DNA from: Microvirga sp. TS319
GTDB taxonomy: Bacteria > Pseudomonadota > Alphaproteobacteria > Rhizobiales > Beijerinckiaceae
Length of the DNA stretch: 64,000 bases
Reading direction: 5' to 3'
Assembly: GCF_041276405.1 (NCBI RefSeq)
Contig: NZ_JBGGGT010000002.1
Span: forward strand, 3,511,001-3,575,000
The position numbers and the translations under genes were made by a program. The notes below the pieces were generated by a model, which was not told the origin of the DNA, ran no database searches, and saw only the letters and a list, made by a program, of their open reading frames with translations. Every line of letters starts with the position of its first letter. Within the stretch, counting starts at the first letter, position 1. Below, piece after piece: positions 26,669 through 35,074 of this stretch.

Positions 26669-27427
26669 ATGATCACCGACCCTCTCTTCTACGCCGCTGC
26701 GATTCCGGCGGTCACGCTTTTGGGGCTGGCCAAAGGCGGCTTCTCGGGACTCGGGCTTCTCTCGCTTCCCTTGATGGCGCTGGTGGTCTCGCCCGTGCAG
26801 GCCGCGGCCATCACACTGCCGATCCTGATCGTGCAGGACGTGGTATCCGTCTGGGCGTACCGGCATGCCTGGGACAAGCGCAACGTGGTGCTGCTGGTGA
26901 CCGGGGCGCTCTCCGGCATCCTCATGGGCTACCTTCTGGCGGCCAGGGTCCCGGACGAGGCGGTCAAGCTCGCGGTCGGCGTGATCTCCATCAGCTTTGC
27001 CGTTCGCCGGATGATCCTGGAGCGCCGCGCCGTTCCACCGGCGGCCGCCCCGGCCGATACGCCGCGCGGTCTCTTCTGGGGCTGGGTGACTGGCTTTACC
27101 AGCATGATCGCCCATGCGGGCGGCCCACCCTTCCAGATCTACGTGATGCCGCAGAAGCTGCCGCGCGACGTGTTCGTAGGCACCGGCGCGATCGTGTTCG
27201 CGATTCTCAACTGGATCAAGGTTCCCCCTTACATGGCGCTCGGCCAGTTCACGGCGGAGAATCTGGCAACCGCAGCCGCCCTCTTCCCGGTCGCCATCGC
27301 GTCGACCTGGGCGGGCGTCCTGCTCGTGCGGCGGGTCTCGGGAGAGAGCTTCTACACGGCCGTCTATGGGCTGCTGATCCTGGTGGGCGCGAAGCTTGTC
27401 TATGACGGAGCAGCCGTGCTGATCTGA
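26669..27427 (+). CDS. TauE/SafE-family membrane permease
   Basis: 252 residues, about eight hydrophobic helices arranged as two repeats (LLGLAKGGFSGLGLLSLPLM and the second-half GWVTGFTSMIAHAGGPPFQIYV). The G-x-G-FSG and HAGGPP motifs are typical of TauE/SafE (DUF81) proteins, which export sulfite, sulfoacetate or other organosulfur and organic anions; the substrate here cannot be assigned. The ATG at 26669 is chosen since the longer frame overlaps prpE's leader. Followed by a bidirectional terminator. Confidence 0.9.
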   Translation: MITDPLFYAAAIPAVTLLGLAKGGFSGLGLLSLPLMALVVSPVQAAAITLPILIVQDVVSVWAYRHAWDKRNVVLLVTGALSGILMGYLLAARVPDEAVKLAVGVISISFAVRRMILERRAVPPAAAPADTPRGLFWGWVTGFTSMIAHAGGPPFQIYVMPQKLPRDVFVGTGAIVFAILNWIKVPPYMALGQFTAENLATAAALFPVAIASTWAGVLLVRRVSGESFYTAVYGLLILVGAKLVYDGAAVLI

Positions 27428-27448
27428 CGGCCCCATGGTCCACATGAA

Positions 27449-27482
27449 AAAGCCGCCGCTCCTGGTCGGAAGCGACGGCTTT
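27449..27482. terminator. Bidirectional terminator between the permease and DUF465 genes
   Basis: The arms AAAGCCGCCGCT and AGCGACGGCTTT (one mismatch) have flanking A and T runs on both sides, between two convergent stops. Confidence 0.75.
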
Positions 27483-27506
27483 CGGTGGGAAAGCGAAAGA
27501 TGGCCT

Positions 27507-27689
27507 TTAATGCACCGCCGTATCTGAGCTTCTCAGCCGGGTAATCTCATCTTTCAGTTGGAGTTTCTTCCGCTTCAGCTCTGCGAGTCTCATATCGTCC
27601 AGGGCCGGCCTGTTGAGGGCATCCTGGATCTCGCGCTCAAGAGCCCGGTGCTTCCGTTCGAGCTCCGTCAGGTGATTCTGTAGCGGCAT
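27507..27689 (-). CDS. DUF465/YdcH-like small coiled-coil protein, copy 1
   Basis: 60 residues: MPLQNHLTELERKHRALE, then a short break and AELKRKKLQLKDEITRL. The L-x-x-L-KRKKL-LKDEI ending is the DUF465 (YdcH) hallmark; function unknown. The ATG at 27689 follows GGAGGAACTGAC. The frame is open to 27968, but the extension overlaps the divergent paralogue. A paralogue starts 187 bases away on the other strand. Confidence 0.88.
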   Translation of the reverse strand: MPLQNHLTELERKHRALEREIQDALNRPALDDMRLAELKRKKLQLKDEITRLRSSDTAVH

Positions 27690-27876
27690 GTCAGTTCCTC
27701 CTGTCTGATTACTGACAGGCATATTTTGCCAGACATACTGTGGCGAGTCGAAGGCAAAAATCCCGAAATCGAGAGTAGAAGATGATGGCGTCGTCTTGCC
27801 CTTCGAATGGCTTGAGCGCATACTTCCGCGGTCCCGCCGTGTCCCGTTGGGGAACGGAAATTTGGATCGATTTTCA

Positions 27877-28077
27877 ATGACCGAATTGGCTGAACTGGAA
27901 GCGGAATTGGCTCGCCTGAAGCAGGAGCACCGCGATCTCGACATGGCGATCGACGCCCTCGAGAGCATGATCGCCGGCGATCAGCTCCAGGTTCAGCGGC
28001 TCAAGAAGCGGAAACTCGCCCTCAAGGATCAGATCATCCAGCTGGAAGATCAGCTCACGCCCGACATCATCGCCTGA
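27877..28077 (+). CDS. DUF465/YdcH-like small coiled-coil protein, copy 2
   Basis: 66 residues: TELAELEAELARLKQEHRD, a central DALESM segment, and the same RLKKRKLALKDQIIQLEDQ ending as the neighbouring copy. It is divergent from copy 1, so the two may share a regulatory region. The ATG at 27877 is the start that fits the family length; no strong ribosome site is visible. Followed by purE 94 bases downstream. Confidence 0.85.
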   Translation: MTELAELEAELARLKQEHRDLDMAIDALESMIAGDQLQVQRLKKRKLALKDQIIQLEDQLTPDIIA

Positions 28078-28171
28078 AAAGGCCGCGTTTTCCACGCTAT
28101 AGCCTTGCCTGCCGGAGACACCTTCGTTATGTCCGGCTGAATTCCCTGGGCCTTCGAAGCCGGAGCACATC

Positions 28172-28663
28172 ATGGCGAGCGTCCCCGTTGCCATCATCAT
28201 GGGCAGTCAATCGGATTGGGCAACCATGCGTCATGCCGCCGAGACCCTCGACGCGCTCGGCGTCGCCTACGACGCCCGCATCGTCTCGGCCCACCGGACC
28301 CCGGAGCGCCTGGTCGCCTTCGCCAAGGGCGCCAAGGCGGAAGGCTTCCAGGTCGTCATCGCGGGCGCGGGCGGAGCCGCGCATCTTCCCGGCATGACGG
28401 CCGCCATGACCCCCCTCCCCGTCTTCGGCGTTCCGGTGGAATCGAAGGCACTATCGGGCCAGGACAGCCTCTTATCCATCGTGCAGATGCCCGCCGGCAT
28501 CCCCGTGGGAACCCTCGCCATCGGCAAGGCCGGTGCCGTGAATGCGGCGCTCCTCTCCGCAGCCGTGCTCGCCCTGCACGATTCCTCTCTGGCCGAACGG
28601 CTCGACGCGTGGCGCAAGCGCCAGAGCGACAGCGTGGCCGAGCGCCCCTCCGACGAAGGCTAA
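28172..28663 (+). CDS. purE: N5-carboxyaminoimidazole ribonucleotide mutase
   Basis: 163 residues, class I PurE, which moves the carboxyl group of N5-CAIR to give CAIR in purine synthesis. [10 protein letters not shown] (phosphate/substrate loop), SAHRTPERL and [12 protein letters not shown] are conserved. It is 5 bases before purK, so the two are translated in tandem; PurE and PurK act in successive steps. Confidence 0.97.
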   Translation: MASVPVAIIMGSQSDWATMRHAAETLDALGVAYDARIVSAHRTPERLVAFAKGAKAEGFQVVIAGAGGAAHLPGMTAAMTPLPVFGVPVESKALSGQDSLLSIVQMPAGIPVGTLAIGKAGAVNAALLSAAVLALHDSSLAERLDAWRKRQSDSVAERPSDEG

Positions 28664-28668
28664 GTTTC

Positions 28669-29748
28669 ATGATCCGTCCCGGCTGCACCATCGGTATCCT
28701 TGGCGGCGGGCAGCTCGGCCGCATGATGGCGATCGCCGCGGCGCAGCTCGGCCTGAAGGCCCATATCTACGCCCCGGAAGAGAACAGTCCCGCCTTCGAC
28801 GTAGCGGCCGAGGTCACCGTCGCGGCCTATGAGGACGAGGCGGCCCTGGTGCGCTTCGCCAAGGCCGTGGACGTGGTCACTTACGAATTCGAGAACGTGC
28901 CGAGCGAGACCGCCGCCACCCTGAGCGCCCATACGCTGCTCGCGCCCAACGCCCAGGCGCTCGCCGTGTCGCAGGACCGTTTCCTGGAAAAAACCTTCAT
29001 CTCCGGGCTCGGCATCCCGGTCGCTCCGTTCGCGGCCTTTTCCGACGCGGCGGAACTGAGCGAAGCCGTCGACCGGCTCGGCCGGCCGGCCGTGCTCAAG
29101 ACCCGCCGTTTCGGCTATGACGGCAAGGGCCAGGTCATGATCCGGCCCGAGACGGACCTCGCCGCCGCCTGGGACGAGGTGGGCCATGCCCCCTCCATCG
29201 TCGAGGGCTTCGTGCCCTTCGAGCGGGAAGTATCCGTGGTCGCCGCCCGCACCGCCTCCGGGGCCTTTGCGGCCTACGATCTCTGCGCCAACGAGCACCG
29301 GCATCATATTCTCGACGTCACGCGGGTTCCGGCGAATGTCTCGGCCTCGACCGAGGCCGAAGCCATGCGGATCGCCAAGGCCATCGGCGATGCGCTCGAT
29401 TACGTGGGCGTGCTCGCGGTGGAGCTGTTCCTGGTCACCGCAGGCGGCCAGGAGCGCCTTGTGGTGAACGAGATCGCCCCCCGGGTTCACAATTCCGGCC
29501 ATTGGACCCTCGGCGGGGCCGTGACGTCCCAGTTCGAGCAGCATATCCGGGCCGTCTGCGGCTGGCCCCTGGGAGCGACCTCCCGCCTCGGCCGGGTGGA
29601 AATGAAGAACCTCATCGGGCATGACGCCGACGAGTGGGAGAGCCTTCTCGCCGAGCCCGGCGCTCACCTGCATCTCTACGGCAAGGCCGAGGCCCGGCCC
29701 GGCCGCAAGATGGGCCACGTGACCCGCGTTTTTCCGGAATCGGCCTGA
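28669..29748 (+). CDS. purK: N5-carboxyaminoimidazole ribonucleotide synthase
   Basis: 359 residues of the ATP-grasp superfamily. PurK carboxylates AIR with ATP and bicarbonate. The start IGILGGGQLGRMMAIAA, the ATP-grasp segments KTRRFGYDGKGQ and VEGFVPFEREVSV, and the metal-binding VVNEIAPRVHNSGHWT are present. The ATG at 28669 follows purE directly; a longer frame in register would lie inside purE and is rejected. Confidence 0.97.
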   Translation: MIRPGCTIGILGGGQLGRMMAIAAAQLGLKAHIYAPEENSPAFDVAAEVTVAAYEDEAALVRFAKAVDVVTYEFENVPSETAATLSAHTLLAPNAQALAVSQDRFLEKTFISGLGIPVAPFAAFSDAAELSEAVDRLGRPAVLKTRRFGYDGKGQVMIRPETDLAAAWDEVGHAPSIVEGFVPFEREVSVVAARTASGAFAAYDLCANEHRHHILDVTRVPANVSASTEAEAMRIAKAIGDALDYVGVLAVELFLVTAGGQERLVVNEIAPRVHNSGHWTLGGAVTSQFEQHIRAVCGWPLGATSRLGRVEMKNLIGHDADEWESLLAEPGAHLHLYGKAEARPGRKMGHVTRVFPESA

Positions 29749-29914
29749 ACCTTTCGGAGTCGACGGCGTTATCACTCTGGTTCGGCGCTTTTGTCGGAAG
29801 CAACTCTGGACAGGCAAGGCTTCTTCTGGTATCGACGCCAGCCAATAGAGGTGCGCATGACGCGCCTCGTTTTCTTTTACACAATCGAAACGGCTCAAAA
29901 TACGAGGAATTCGC

Positions 29915-30145
29915 GTGCAGGTTCTTGTCCGGGATAACAACGTCGATCAGGCGCTCCGCGCTCTCAAGAAGAAGATGCAGCGTGAGGGCATTTTCCGCGA
30001 GATGAAGCTCCGCGGCCACTACGAGAAGCCGTCTGAGAAGAAGGCCCGCGAAAAGGCCGAGGCCGTCCGTCGCGCCCGCAAGCTCATTCGCAAGCGCATG
30101 CAGCGCGAAGGCCTTCTGCCTTCGAAGCCGCGCCCCACTCGCTAA
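29915..30145 (+). CDS. rpsU: 30S ribosomal protein S21
   Basis: 76 residues starting with GTG at 29915, preceded by [45 protein letters not shown] followed by a basic tail is characteristic of S21, which sits near the mRNA exit on the small subunit. It stands alone, with 166 bases upstream to purK and a hairpin downstream. Confidence 0.97.
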   Translation: MQVLVRDNNVDQALRALKKKMQREGIFREMKLRGHYEKPSEKKAREKAEAVRRARKLIRKRMQREGLLPSKPRPTR

Positions 30146-30192
30146 GATCTTGACATCGGCCTTTTCTTGAGGCCAGCCCGTCGATTGTGAAT

Positions 30193-30223
30193 CAGCGCCC
30201 TCTGCGCAGCAGGGGCGCTGTTT
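30193..30223 (+). terminator. Probable terminator after rpsU
   Basis: CAGCGCCC and GGGCGCTG pair across a loop that itself holds CTGCGCAG, followed by TTT. It lies 48 bases after the rpsU stop. Confidence 0.55.
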
Positions 30224-30429
30224 GCATGTATGGCACAGGCTCTCCCGCGCCTGCGCGGAGCAAAAGCATCCGGTCAGTCCCGGCATCCCGGCGATTTTCG
30301 ATCCAAGCTCCCGATCGCAATCAGACTTTTTTCCTTGCCGTCGCCATTCTGTTGCCGTGTTTCGCGGCTGTTAAGGTTTATCCGCTAAACCACCCCTCGA
30401 CGATGTCGAGAAGTAAGTTGGAGACAAAG

Positions 30430-31296
30430 GTGATCGCCCCATCGATTGGCCGTTTCGCCCCTGTGAGCCTGGCCCTGACCGCCTTGAGCCTTGCTGCCTG
30501 CAGCACGATCGGAGGCGGCGCCCCCACTCAGCGCATCGCCGTCGTGGAAGAGGACACCCAGGGCACGAGCCAGGTGAACATCGCCTCCCTGTCCGATGTC
30601 ATCCAGCGCAACCCGAACGATCCGAGCGCCTACAACACCCGTGGGGCGGCCTATGCCCGCGTCGGCCGCTACAGCGACGCCATGACCGACTTCTCGAAGG
30701 CGATCCAGCTCGATTCCAACTATGCCCCGGCCTATACGAACCGTGCCCTGGCCCTGCGCCAGACGAACCGGAACGACCAGGCCCTCGCGGATTTCAGCCG
30801 TTCCATCCAGGCCGACCCGAATTACGGCCCGGCCTATATCGGCCGCGCCAACCTGCTGCGCGTCCAGGGCCATTATCAGGAAGCCCTGAACGACCTCAAC
30901 ATGGCGACCCGCCTCTTGCCCGAATCGGCGGAGGCGCTCCACGCGCGCGGCCTGCTCTATCAGCGCCAGGGCATGCACCCGCAGGCGATCCTGGACTTCG
31001 ACGCCACCATCGACCGCAACCCCTTCGTCGCGGCGCCCTATGCGGCGCGCGGCCAGAGCTATGTGGCGACGAACCAGTTCGACAAGGCCATCGAGGACTT
31101 CAACGCGGCGCTCAATGTGAACCCCAAGGATGCCGATTCCTGGGCCTGGCGCGGCGTGGCGCTGGAGCGCAAAGGTGACCGCCAGCAGGCGATCGAGAGC
31201 TACCAGCGCGCGCTCGGCATCGACAGCGCGAACGCGACCGCCCGCCAGGGCAGCTCACGCCTCCAGGGCGGCGTGGCGGGCCTGTTCCGCGGCTGA
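30430..31296 (+). CDS. TPR-repeat lipoprotein
   Basis: 288 residues from the GTG at 30430, which has GGAG 6 bases upstream; an ATG at 30403 is in frame but lacks one. A lipoprotein signal (LALTALSLAAC, lipobox with Cys about residue 24) is followed by about six tetratricopeptide repeats of 34 residues (NTRGAAYARVGRYSDAMTDF, NRALALRQTNRNDQALADF, ARGQSYVATNQFDKAIEDF). Probably an envelope scaffold resembling NlpI. It is followed by a type A repeat. Confidence 0.85.
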   Translation: MIAPSIGRFAPVSLALTALSLAACSTIGGGAPTQRIAVVEEDTQGTSQVNIASLSDVIQRNPNDPSAYNTRGAAYARVGRYSDAMTDFSKAIQLDSNYAPAYTNRALALRQTNRNDQALADFSRSIQADPNYGPAYIGRANLLRVQGHYQEALNDLNMATRLLPESAEALHARGLLYQRQGMHPQAILDFDATIDRNPFVAAPYAARGQSYVATNQFDKAIEDFNAALNVNPKDADSWAWRGVALERKGDRQQAIESYQRALGIDSANATARQGSSRLQGGVAGLFRG

Positions 31297-31327
31297 CCTT
31301 GGCGAGGGATGCTCCCTTTTTGGAAAG

Positions 31328-31379
31328 AGCGCATCGTTCTTGCGAAAAACCGGGGCCACTTTTTCGCACGAGGCGCTAG
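31328..31379. repeat. Type A intergenic palindrome
   Basis: AGCGCATCGTTCTTGCGAAAAA, a loop with CCGGGGCC, then TTTTTCGCACGAGGCGCTAG. It nearly equals the copy at 13859 and lies between the convergent TPR and secreted-protein genes. Confidence 0.8.
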
Positions 31380-31515
31380 GGCTATGACCCTCGCCTCCCC
31401 TTCCCTGCGAAGCGTCGCCCATATCGAGAGTTTCCTGGAAGCGCATGCAGATCTGCATGCGCTTCTTTGCATGTAGAGGGCGGCGGCTGTCCAGCCGATT
31501 GGACCGGCTGACCCT

Positions 31516-31980
31516 TTATTGGGAAACCCGGATCCTGAGATTTTGTATCAGAAACTCTCGAATCTCTCGTGTGCATGCGTCCGCTGGTAACGATTGCAGG
31601 ACGTTCCCTCGCTGAAATCCGTGCATGAGTACGAGAAGCTCCATGTGCTTCTCGCCCAACTTTCGCTGATCCCGATATCGGACGATGAATGGTCTATAGA
31701 TCTGCTCCTCCCAAGGGAGTCCGCAGCTTTGGGCCATTGCTGAGAAAGTTCCGACCGTTACGATCTCGCGCGCGTCGCGCATCGACATGGGCGACTTCTC
31801 CGGGCGTACGAGATGCTGGAAGGCCTCATGCACCTCCTTGATCCGCATCTCGGTGATGTACCGTCCCGGGTCGTAGATACTTTGCTTGGCAACCGTACTT
31901 GGCTGGGCATAGGAGCTTCCAGAGAGCAGGACCGCAATGAGGGGCGCTAAGGGAAAAGACCAACGGAGAGAAGATTTCAC
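31516..31980 (-). CDS. Secreted hypothetical protein of atypical composition
   Basis: 154 residues, not recognised. A signal peptide is clear: KSSLRW, then FPLAPLIAVLLSGSSYA, cleaving before QPST. The mature part (about 128 residues) is mixed-charge, with two cysteines about 50 residues apart (AQSCGLPW and PADACTREI) that could pair. The gene's GC content is visibly lower than its neighbours, with an AT-rich upstream region (31,985-32,035). This suggests recent transfer or relaxed selection. It lies alone, convergent with the TPR gene. Confidence 0.7.
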   Translation of the reverse strand: MKSSLRWSFPLAPLIAVLLSGSSYAQPSTVAKQSIYDPGRYITEMRIKEVHEAFQHLVRPEKSPMSMRDAREIVTVGTFSAMAQSCGLPWEEQIYRPFIVRYRDQRKLGEKHMELLVLMHGFQRGNVLQSLPADACTREIREFLIQNLRIRVSQ

Positions 31981-32045
31981 GGAAGCTCCTGAGACAAGAT
32001 CATACGTTATATAATAACTAGTATCTTTTAGAACAATGGCGCCGC

Positions 32046-32525
32046 TCAGAGTTCCTTCTTCAGGAACGCCACGTAGGGCTCGAAGCCGAACCGGCTATAG
32101 GTGCGCATCGCGCGCTCGTTCGCCACGAGCGCGCCAATCATGAGGCGCTTCAGGCCGGCCTCCCTGGTGAGGCGCTCCGCCTCGGTCAGGAGCAGCTGCC
32201 CGATCCCCTTCCCGCGCCAGTCCAGATGGATGACGAGGTCCGTCACCGTGCCATGCTGGCGGACGTCGCCCGCCACATAGGCGGCGTCCTGGTCGAGGGA
32301 GAAACCCATGGCGCCCACGACGATCCCCTCCTCCTCGGCCAGGACGATCCGACCGTTGCGGCGGGAGAGCCGCACCATGAGCTCGTCGTAATAGGCATTG
32401 GCCCCGTCGTAATCCCGCCGCCGGTCGCCCACGAGATCGGCCTCGAACACGTTGAGCTGGTGAATCAGCTCGACGACCGTATCGCGATCGTGGGGCAAGG
32501 CGGTGCGGAGACGGATGGAGGACAT
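32046..32525 (-). CDS. GNAT-family N-acetyltransferase
   Basis: 159 residues with the acetyl-CoA-binding pattern VTDLVIHLDWRGKGIGQLLL (R-x-x-G-x-G/A) and the C-terminal MIGALVANERAMRTYSRFGFEPY. The acceptor cannot be assigned. The start MSSIRLRTALPHDRDTVVEL is typical of single-domain GNATs. It is divergent from the iron permease-like gene, with a gap of about 240 bases without a recognisable gene. Confidence 0.9.
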   Translation of the reverse strand: MSSIRLRTALPHDRDTVVELIHQLNVFEADLVGDRRRDYDGANAYYDELMVRLSRRNGRIVLAEEEGIVVGAMGFSLDQDAAYVAGDVRQHGTVTDLVIHLDWRGKGIGQLLLTEAERLTREAGLKRLMIGALVANERAMRTYSRFGFEPYVAFLKKEL

Positions 32526-32767
32526 CGATGGAATCCGAAAGTGAACAAACAGATCGTGGTGCGGGTTATTGCCTTTGAGACTTGAAAAATCAGTCTCGAA
32601 GGCCGATAGGAAGTCTGCAGGCCGAATGCGGCCCGCGCCATCAATGGAAGCACAACCCCATGTCTAGCGACAGTCGAAAGACCATGCCGTCGAGGGCTCG
32701 CATAGTAGGCTGATCGCTTGAGCCTCCTGTGACCGAGCCTTTGGCGGCTGGTCGCAAGGAGAGCATC

Positions 32768-33103
32768 ATGAAAAAATTCATCACGAACCGCTTCGAGCGT
32801 CTCGCCGAGTGGATCTCTGACAATCTCGGCCATCCCTATGCCTTCATGGCTGCCTGCCTGTTCGTGTTCGTATGGGCCGTCACCGGCCCCGTATTCCAGT
32901 TCTCGGATACGTGGCAGCTGGTGATCAACACGGGCACCACCATCTGCACCTTCCTCATGGTGTTCCTGCTCCAGAACACGGGCAACCGCACCATTGACGA
33001 GATGGAGGAGCGCCTGAGGGCCATGGAGAATACGAACCGCGAACTGCTGCACGAGATCCGCGGCCTGCGGCAGGAGCGGATCGGCCTCAAGGAGGCGGCG
33101 TAG
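32768..33103 (+). CDS. Low-affinity iron permease-like small membrane protein
   Basis: 111 residues. ERLAEWISDNLGHPYAFMAA, followed by two membrane helices (about 20-42 and 50-70) and TTICTFLMVFLLQNTGNR, matches PF04120, then a C-terminal coiled coil. The family is named from a yeast iron transporter, but bacterial members are short and their role is not established. AAGGAGAGCATC precedes the ATG. It is followed by a perfect bidirectional terminator. Confidence 0.85.
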   Translation: MKKFITNRFERLAEWISDNLGHPYAFMAACLFVFVWAVTGPVFQFSDTWQLVINTGTTICTFLMVFLLQNTGNRTIDEMEERLRAMENTNRELLHEIRGLRQERIGLKEAA

Positions 33104-33125
33104 GAAATCCTGCTGATTTCTAAAG

Positions 33126-33156
33126 GAAAATGCCCGGTCCGCAGCCGGGCATTTTC
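33126..33156. terminator. Bidirectional terminator between the permease-like gene and pntB
   Basis: A perfect 12-base stem GAAAATGCCCGG/CCGGGCATTTTC with a 7-base loop, between convergent stops at 33103 and 33174. Confidence 0.85.
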
Positions 33157-33173
33157 ATGAATCTTCCTGGAAA

Positions 33174-34610
33174 TCAGAGGCTCTTTAGAATGTCGTCGAC
33201 GACCTTCTTGGCATCGCCGAAGAGCATCATGGTGTTGTCGCGGAAGAACAGCTCGTTCTCCACGCCCGCATAGCCCGAGCCCATGCCGCGCTTGATGAAC
33301 AGCACCGTCTTGGCCCTCTCCACGTCGAGGATCGGCATGCCGAAGATCGGCGAGGCCGGATCGGTCTTCGCCGCCGGATTCGTGACATCGTTCGCGCCGA
33401 TCACGAAGGCCACATCGGCCTGCGCGAATTCCCCGTTGATGTCCTCGAGTTCGAAGACCTCGTCGTAGGGCACGTTGGCTTCCGCCAGCAGCACGTTCAT
33501 GTGGCCGGGCATGCGCCCTGCCACTGGGTGAATGGCGTATTTCACCTCGACGCCCTCGGCCTTCAGCTCGTCCGCCATCTCGCGCAGGGCGTGCTGCGCC
33601 TGGGCCACCGCCATGCCGTAGCCCGGCACGATGATCACCTTCGAGGCATTCTTCATGATGAAGGCCGCATCGTCCGCCGAGCCCTGCTTCACGGGCCGCG
33701 ACTCCACCGCGCCACCGGCAACCGCCGCCGTCTCGCCGCCGAAACCGCCGAGAATGACCGAGATGAAGGAGCGGTTCATGCCCTTGCACATGATGTAGGA
33801 CAGGATCGCGCCCGAGGAGCCTACCAGCGCACCCGTGATGATGAGCGCGAGATTGCCGAGAGTGAAGCCGATTCCCGCCGCAGCCCAGCCGGAATAGGAG
33901 TTGAGCATCGAGACCACGACGGGCATGTCCGCGCCACCGATGGGGATGATCAGCGTCACGCCCAGCCCGAAGGACACCAGCACGATCAGCCAGAAGGCCG
34001 CGTGGCTCCCGGAGCGGATGAAGACGACGAGCAGCACCAGCAGCAGGAGCCCGAGACCGATATTGATGAGGTGTCGGCTCGGCAGCAGGATCGGCTTGCC
34101 GGACATGCGCCCGTCGAGCTTCAGGAACGCGATCACCGAGCCCGTGAAGGTGATCGCCCCGATGGCGACACCTAAGCCCATCTCGAAGAGCGAACCGCCG
34201 GGGATCCGGGCGACAGGACCACCGGCAACGAGGCCCTGACCCACGGCGTCGTCATGGAAGAGACCGAAGGCCTGCGGCGCATACAGGGCCGCCGCGGCCA
34301 CGAACACGGCGGCGAGGCCGACGCCCGAGTGGAAGGCGGCCACCAGTTGCGGCATCGCCGTCATCGGCACGCGCCGGGCGATGACGGCACCGGCGCCGCC
34401 TCCGATGGCAAGCCCCAGGATGACGAGCCCCCAGCCGCCGAGTCCGTCGGGCCGCGTGAAGGCCAGCGTGGTCAGGATGGCGAGCGCCATGCCGGCCATG
34501 CCGTACAGGTTTCCGCGCCGCGACGTCGTCGGATGGGACAGCCCCCGCAGGGCCAGGATGAAGAGGACGCCGGAGATCAGATAAAGAAGGTTCGAGACGT
34601 TCCCGGACAT
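33174..34610 (-). CDS. pntB: NAD(P) transhydrogenase subunit beta
   Basis: 478 residues. About nine membrane helices in the first 270 residues are followed by the NADP(H)-binding domain III (KVIIVPGYGMAVAQAQHAL, HPVAGRMPGHMNVLLAEA, VIGANDVTNPAA). The enzyme couples hydride transfer between NADH and NADP to the proton gradient, supplying NADPH. It begins 4 bases after pntAb. Last gene of the three-gene pnt operon. Confidence 0.97.
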   Translation of the reverse strand: MSGNVSNLLYLISGVLFILALRGLSHPTTSRRGNLYGMAGMALAILTTLAFTRPDGLGGWGLVILGLAIGGGAGAVIARRVPMTAMPQLVAAFHSGVGLAAVFVAAAALYAPQAFGLFHDDAVGQGLVAGGPVARIPGGSLFEMGLGVAIGAITFTGSVIAFLKLDGRMSGKPILLPSRHLINIGLGLLLLVLLVVFIRSGSHAAFWLIVLVSFGLGVTLIIPIGGADMPVVVSMLNSYSGWAAAGIGFTLGNLALIITGALVGSSGAILSYIMCKGMNRSFISVILGGFGGETAAVAGGAVESRPVKQGSADDAAFIMKNASKVIIVPGYGMAVAQAQHALREMADELKAEGVEVKYAIHPVAGRMPGHMNVLLAEANVPYDEVFELEDINGEFAQADVAFVIGANDVTNPAAKTDPASPIFGMPILDVERAKTVLFIKRGMGSGYAGVENELFFRDNTMMLFGDAKKVVDDILKSL

Positions 34611-34614
34611 GGCC

Positions 34615-35055
34615 TCACCCCTTCTTCTTGTACATGGCGAGCATGCGTTCCGTGACGAGGAAGCCGCCGAAGATGTTGATGCCGGCGAGGACCAGCGCGA
34701 TAAAGCCGAAGACCCGCGCCAGTCCCGTTCCTTCGACCGTCAGCGGCACACCGACCGCCAGCAGCGCGCCGACCACGATCACCGAGGAGATCGCGTTCGT
34801 GACCGACATGAGCGGCGTGTGCAGGGCGGGCGTGACCGACCAGACCACGTAATAGCCGACGAAGATCGCCAGGACGAAGATGGCCAGACGGAATACGGTG
34901 GGATCCACCGCCCCATGGGTGACCGTGGATACGGCCGCGCCTGCGGCGGTCGCCACCTGATCGGCCAGGAGCTGCGCCTGCTCGGCGGCGCGCTGGGCCG
35001 TTTCGGCCGCCGCGCGGGCCTGTTCGACAGCCTGTTCGGGCGTGAGTGTCGCCAT
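34615..35055 (-). CDS. pntAb: NAD(P) transhydrogenase subunit alpha, part 2 (membrane)
   Basis: 146 residues. An Ala/Gln-rich coiled-coil N-terminus (about 1-45) is followed by three or four membrane helices ([53 protein letters not shown]). In alphaproteobacteria the PntA subunit is split in two, and this is the membrane half. It lies between pntAa (19 bases) and pntB (4 bases). Confidence 0.95.
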   Translation of the reverse strand: MATLTPEQAVEQARAAAETAQRAAEQAQLLADQVATAAGAAVSTVTHGAVDPTVFRLAIFVLAIFVGYYVVWSVTPALHTPLMSVTNAISSVIVVGALLAVGVPLTVEGTGLARVFGFIALVLAGINIFGGFLVTERMLAMYKKKG

Positions 35056-35074
35056 GATCTCCCCCCTTGGAAAG

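Noticed and set aside
24606..26672. 688-codon plus-strand frame opposite prpE, and similar long frames opposite pepF, glpS, pgk and the GGDEF-EAL gene
   Set aside because: All lie antisense to genes with clear catalytic motifs and have shadow-type composition; none has a convincing ribosome site.
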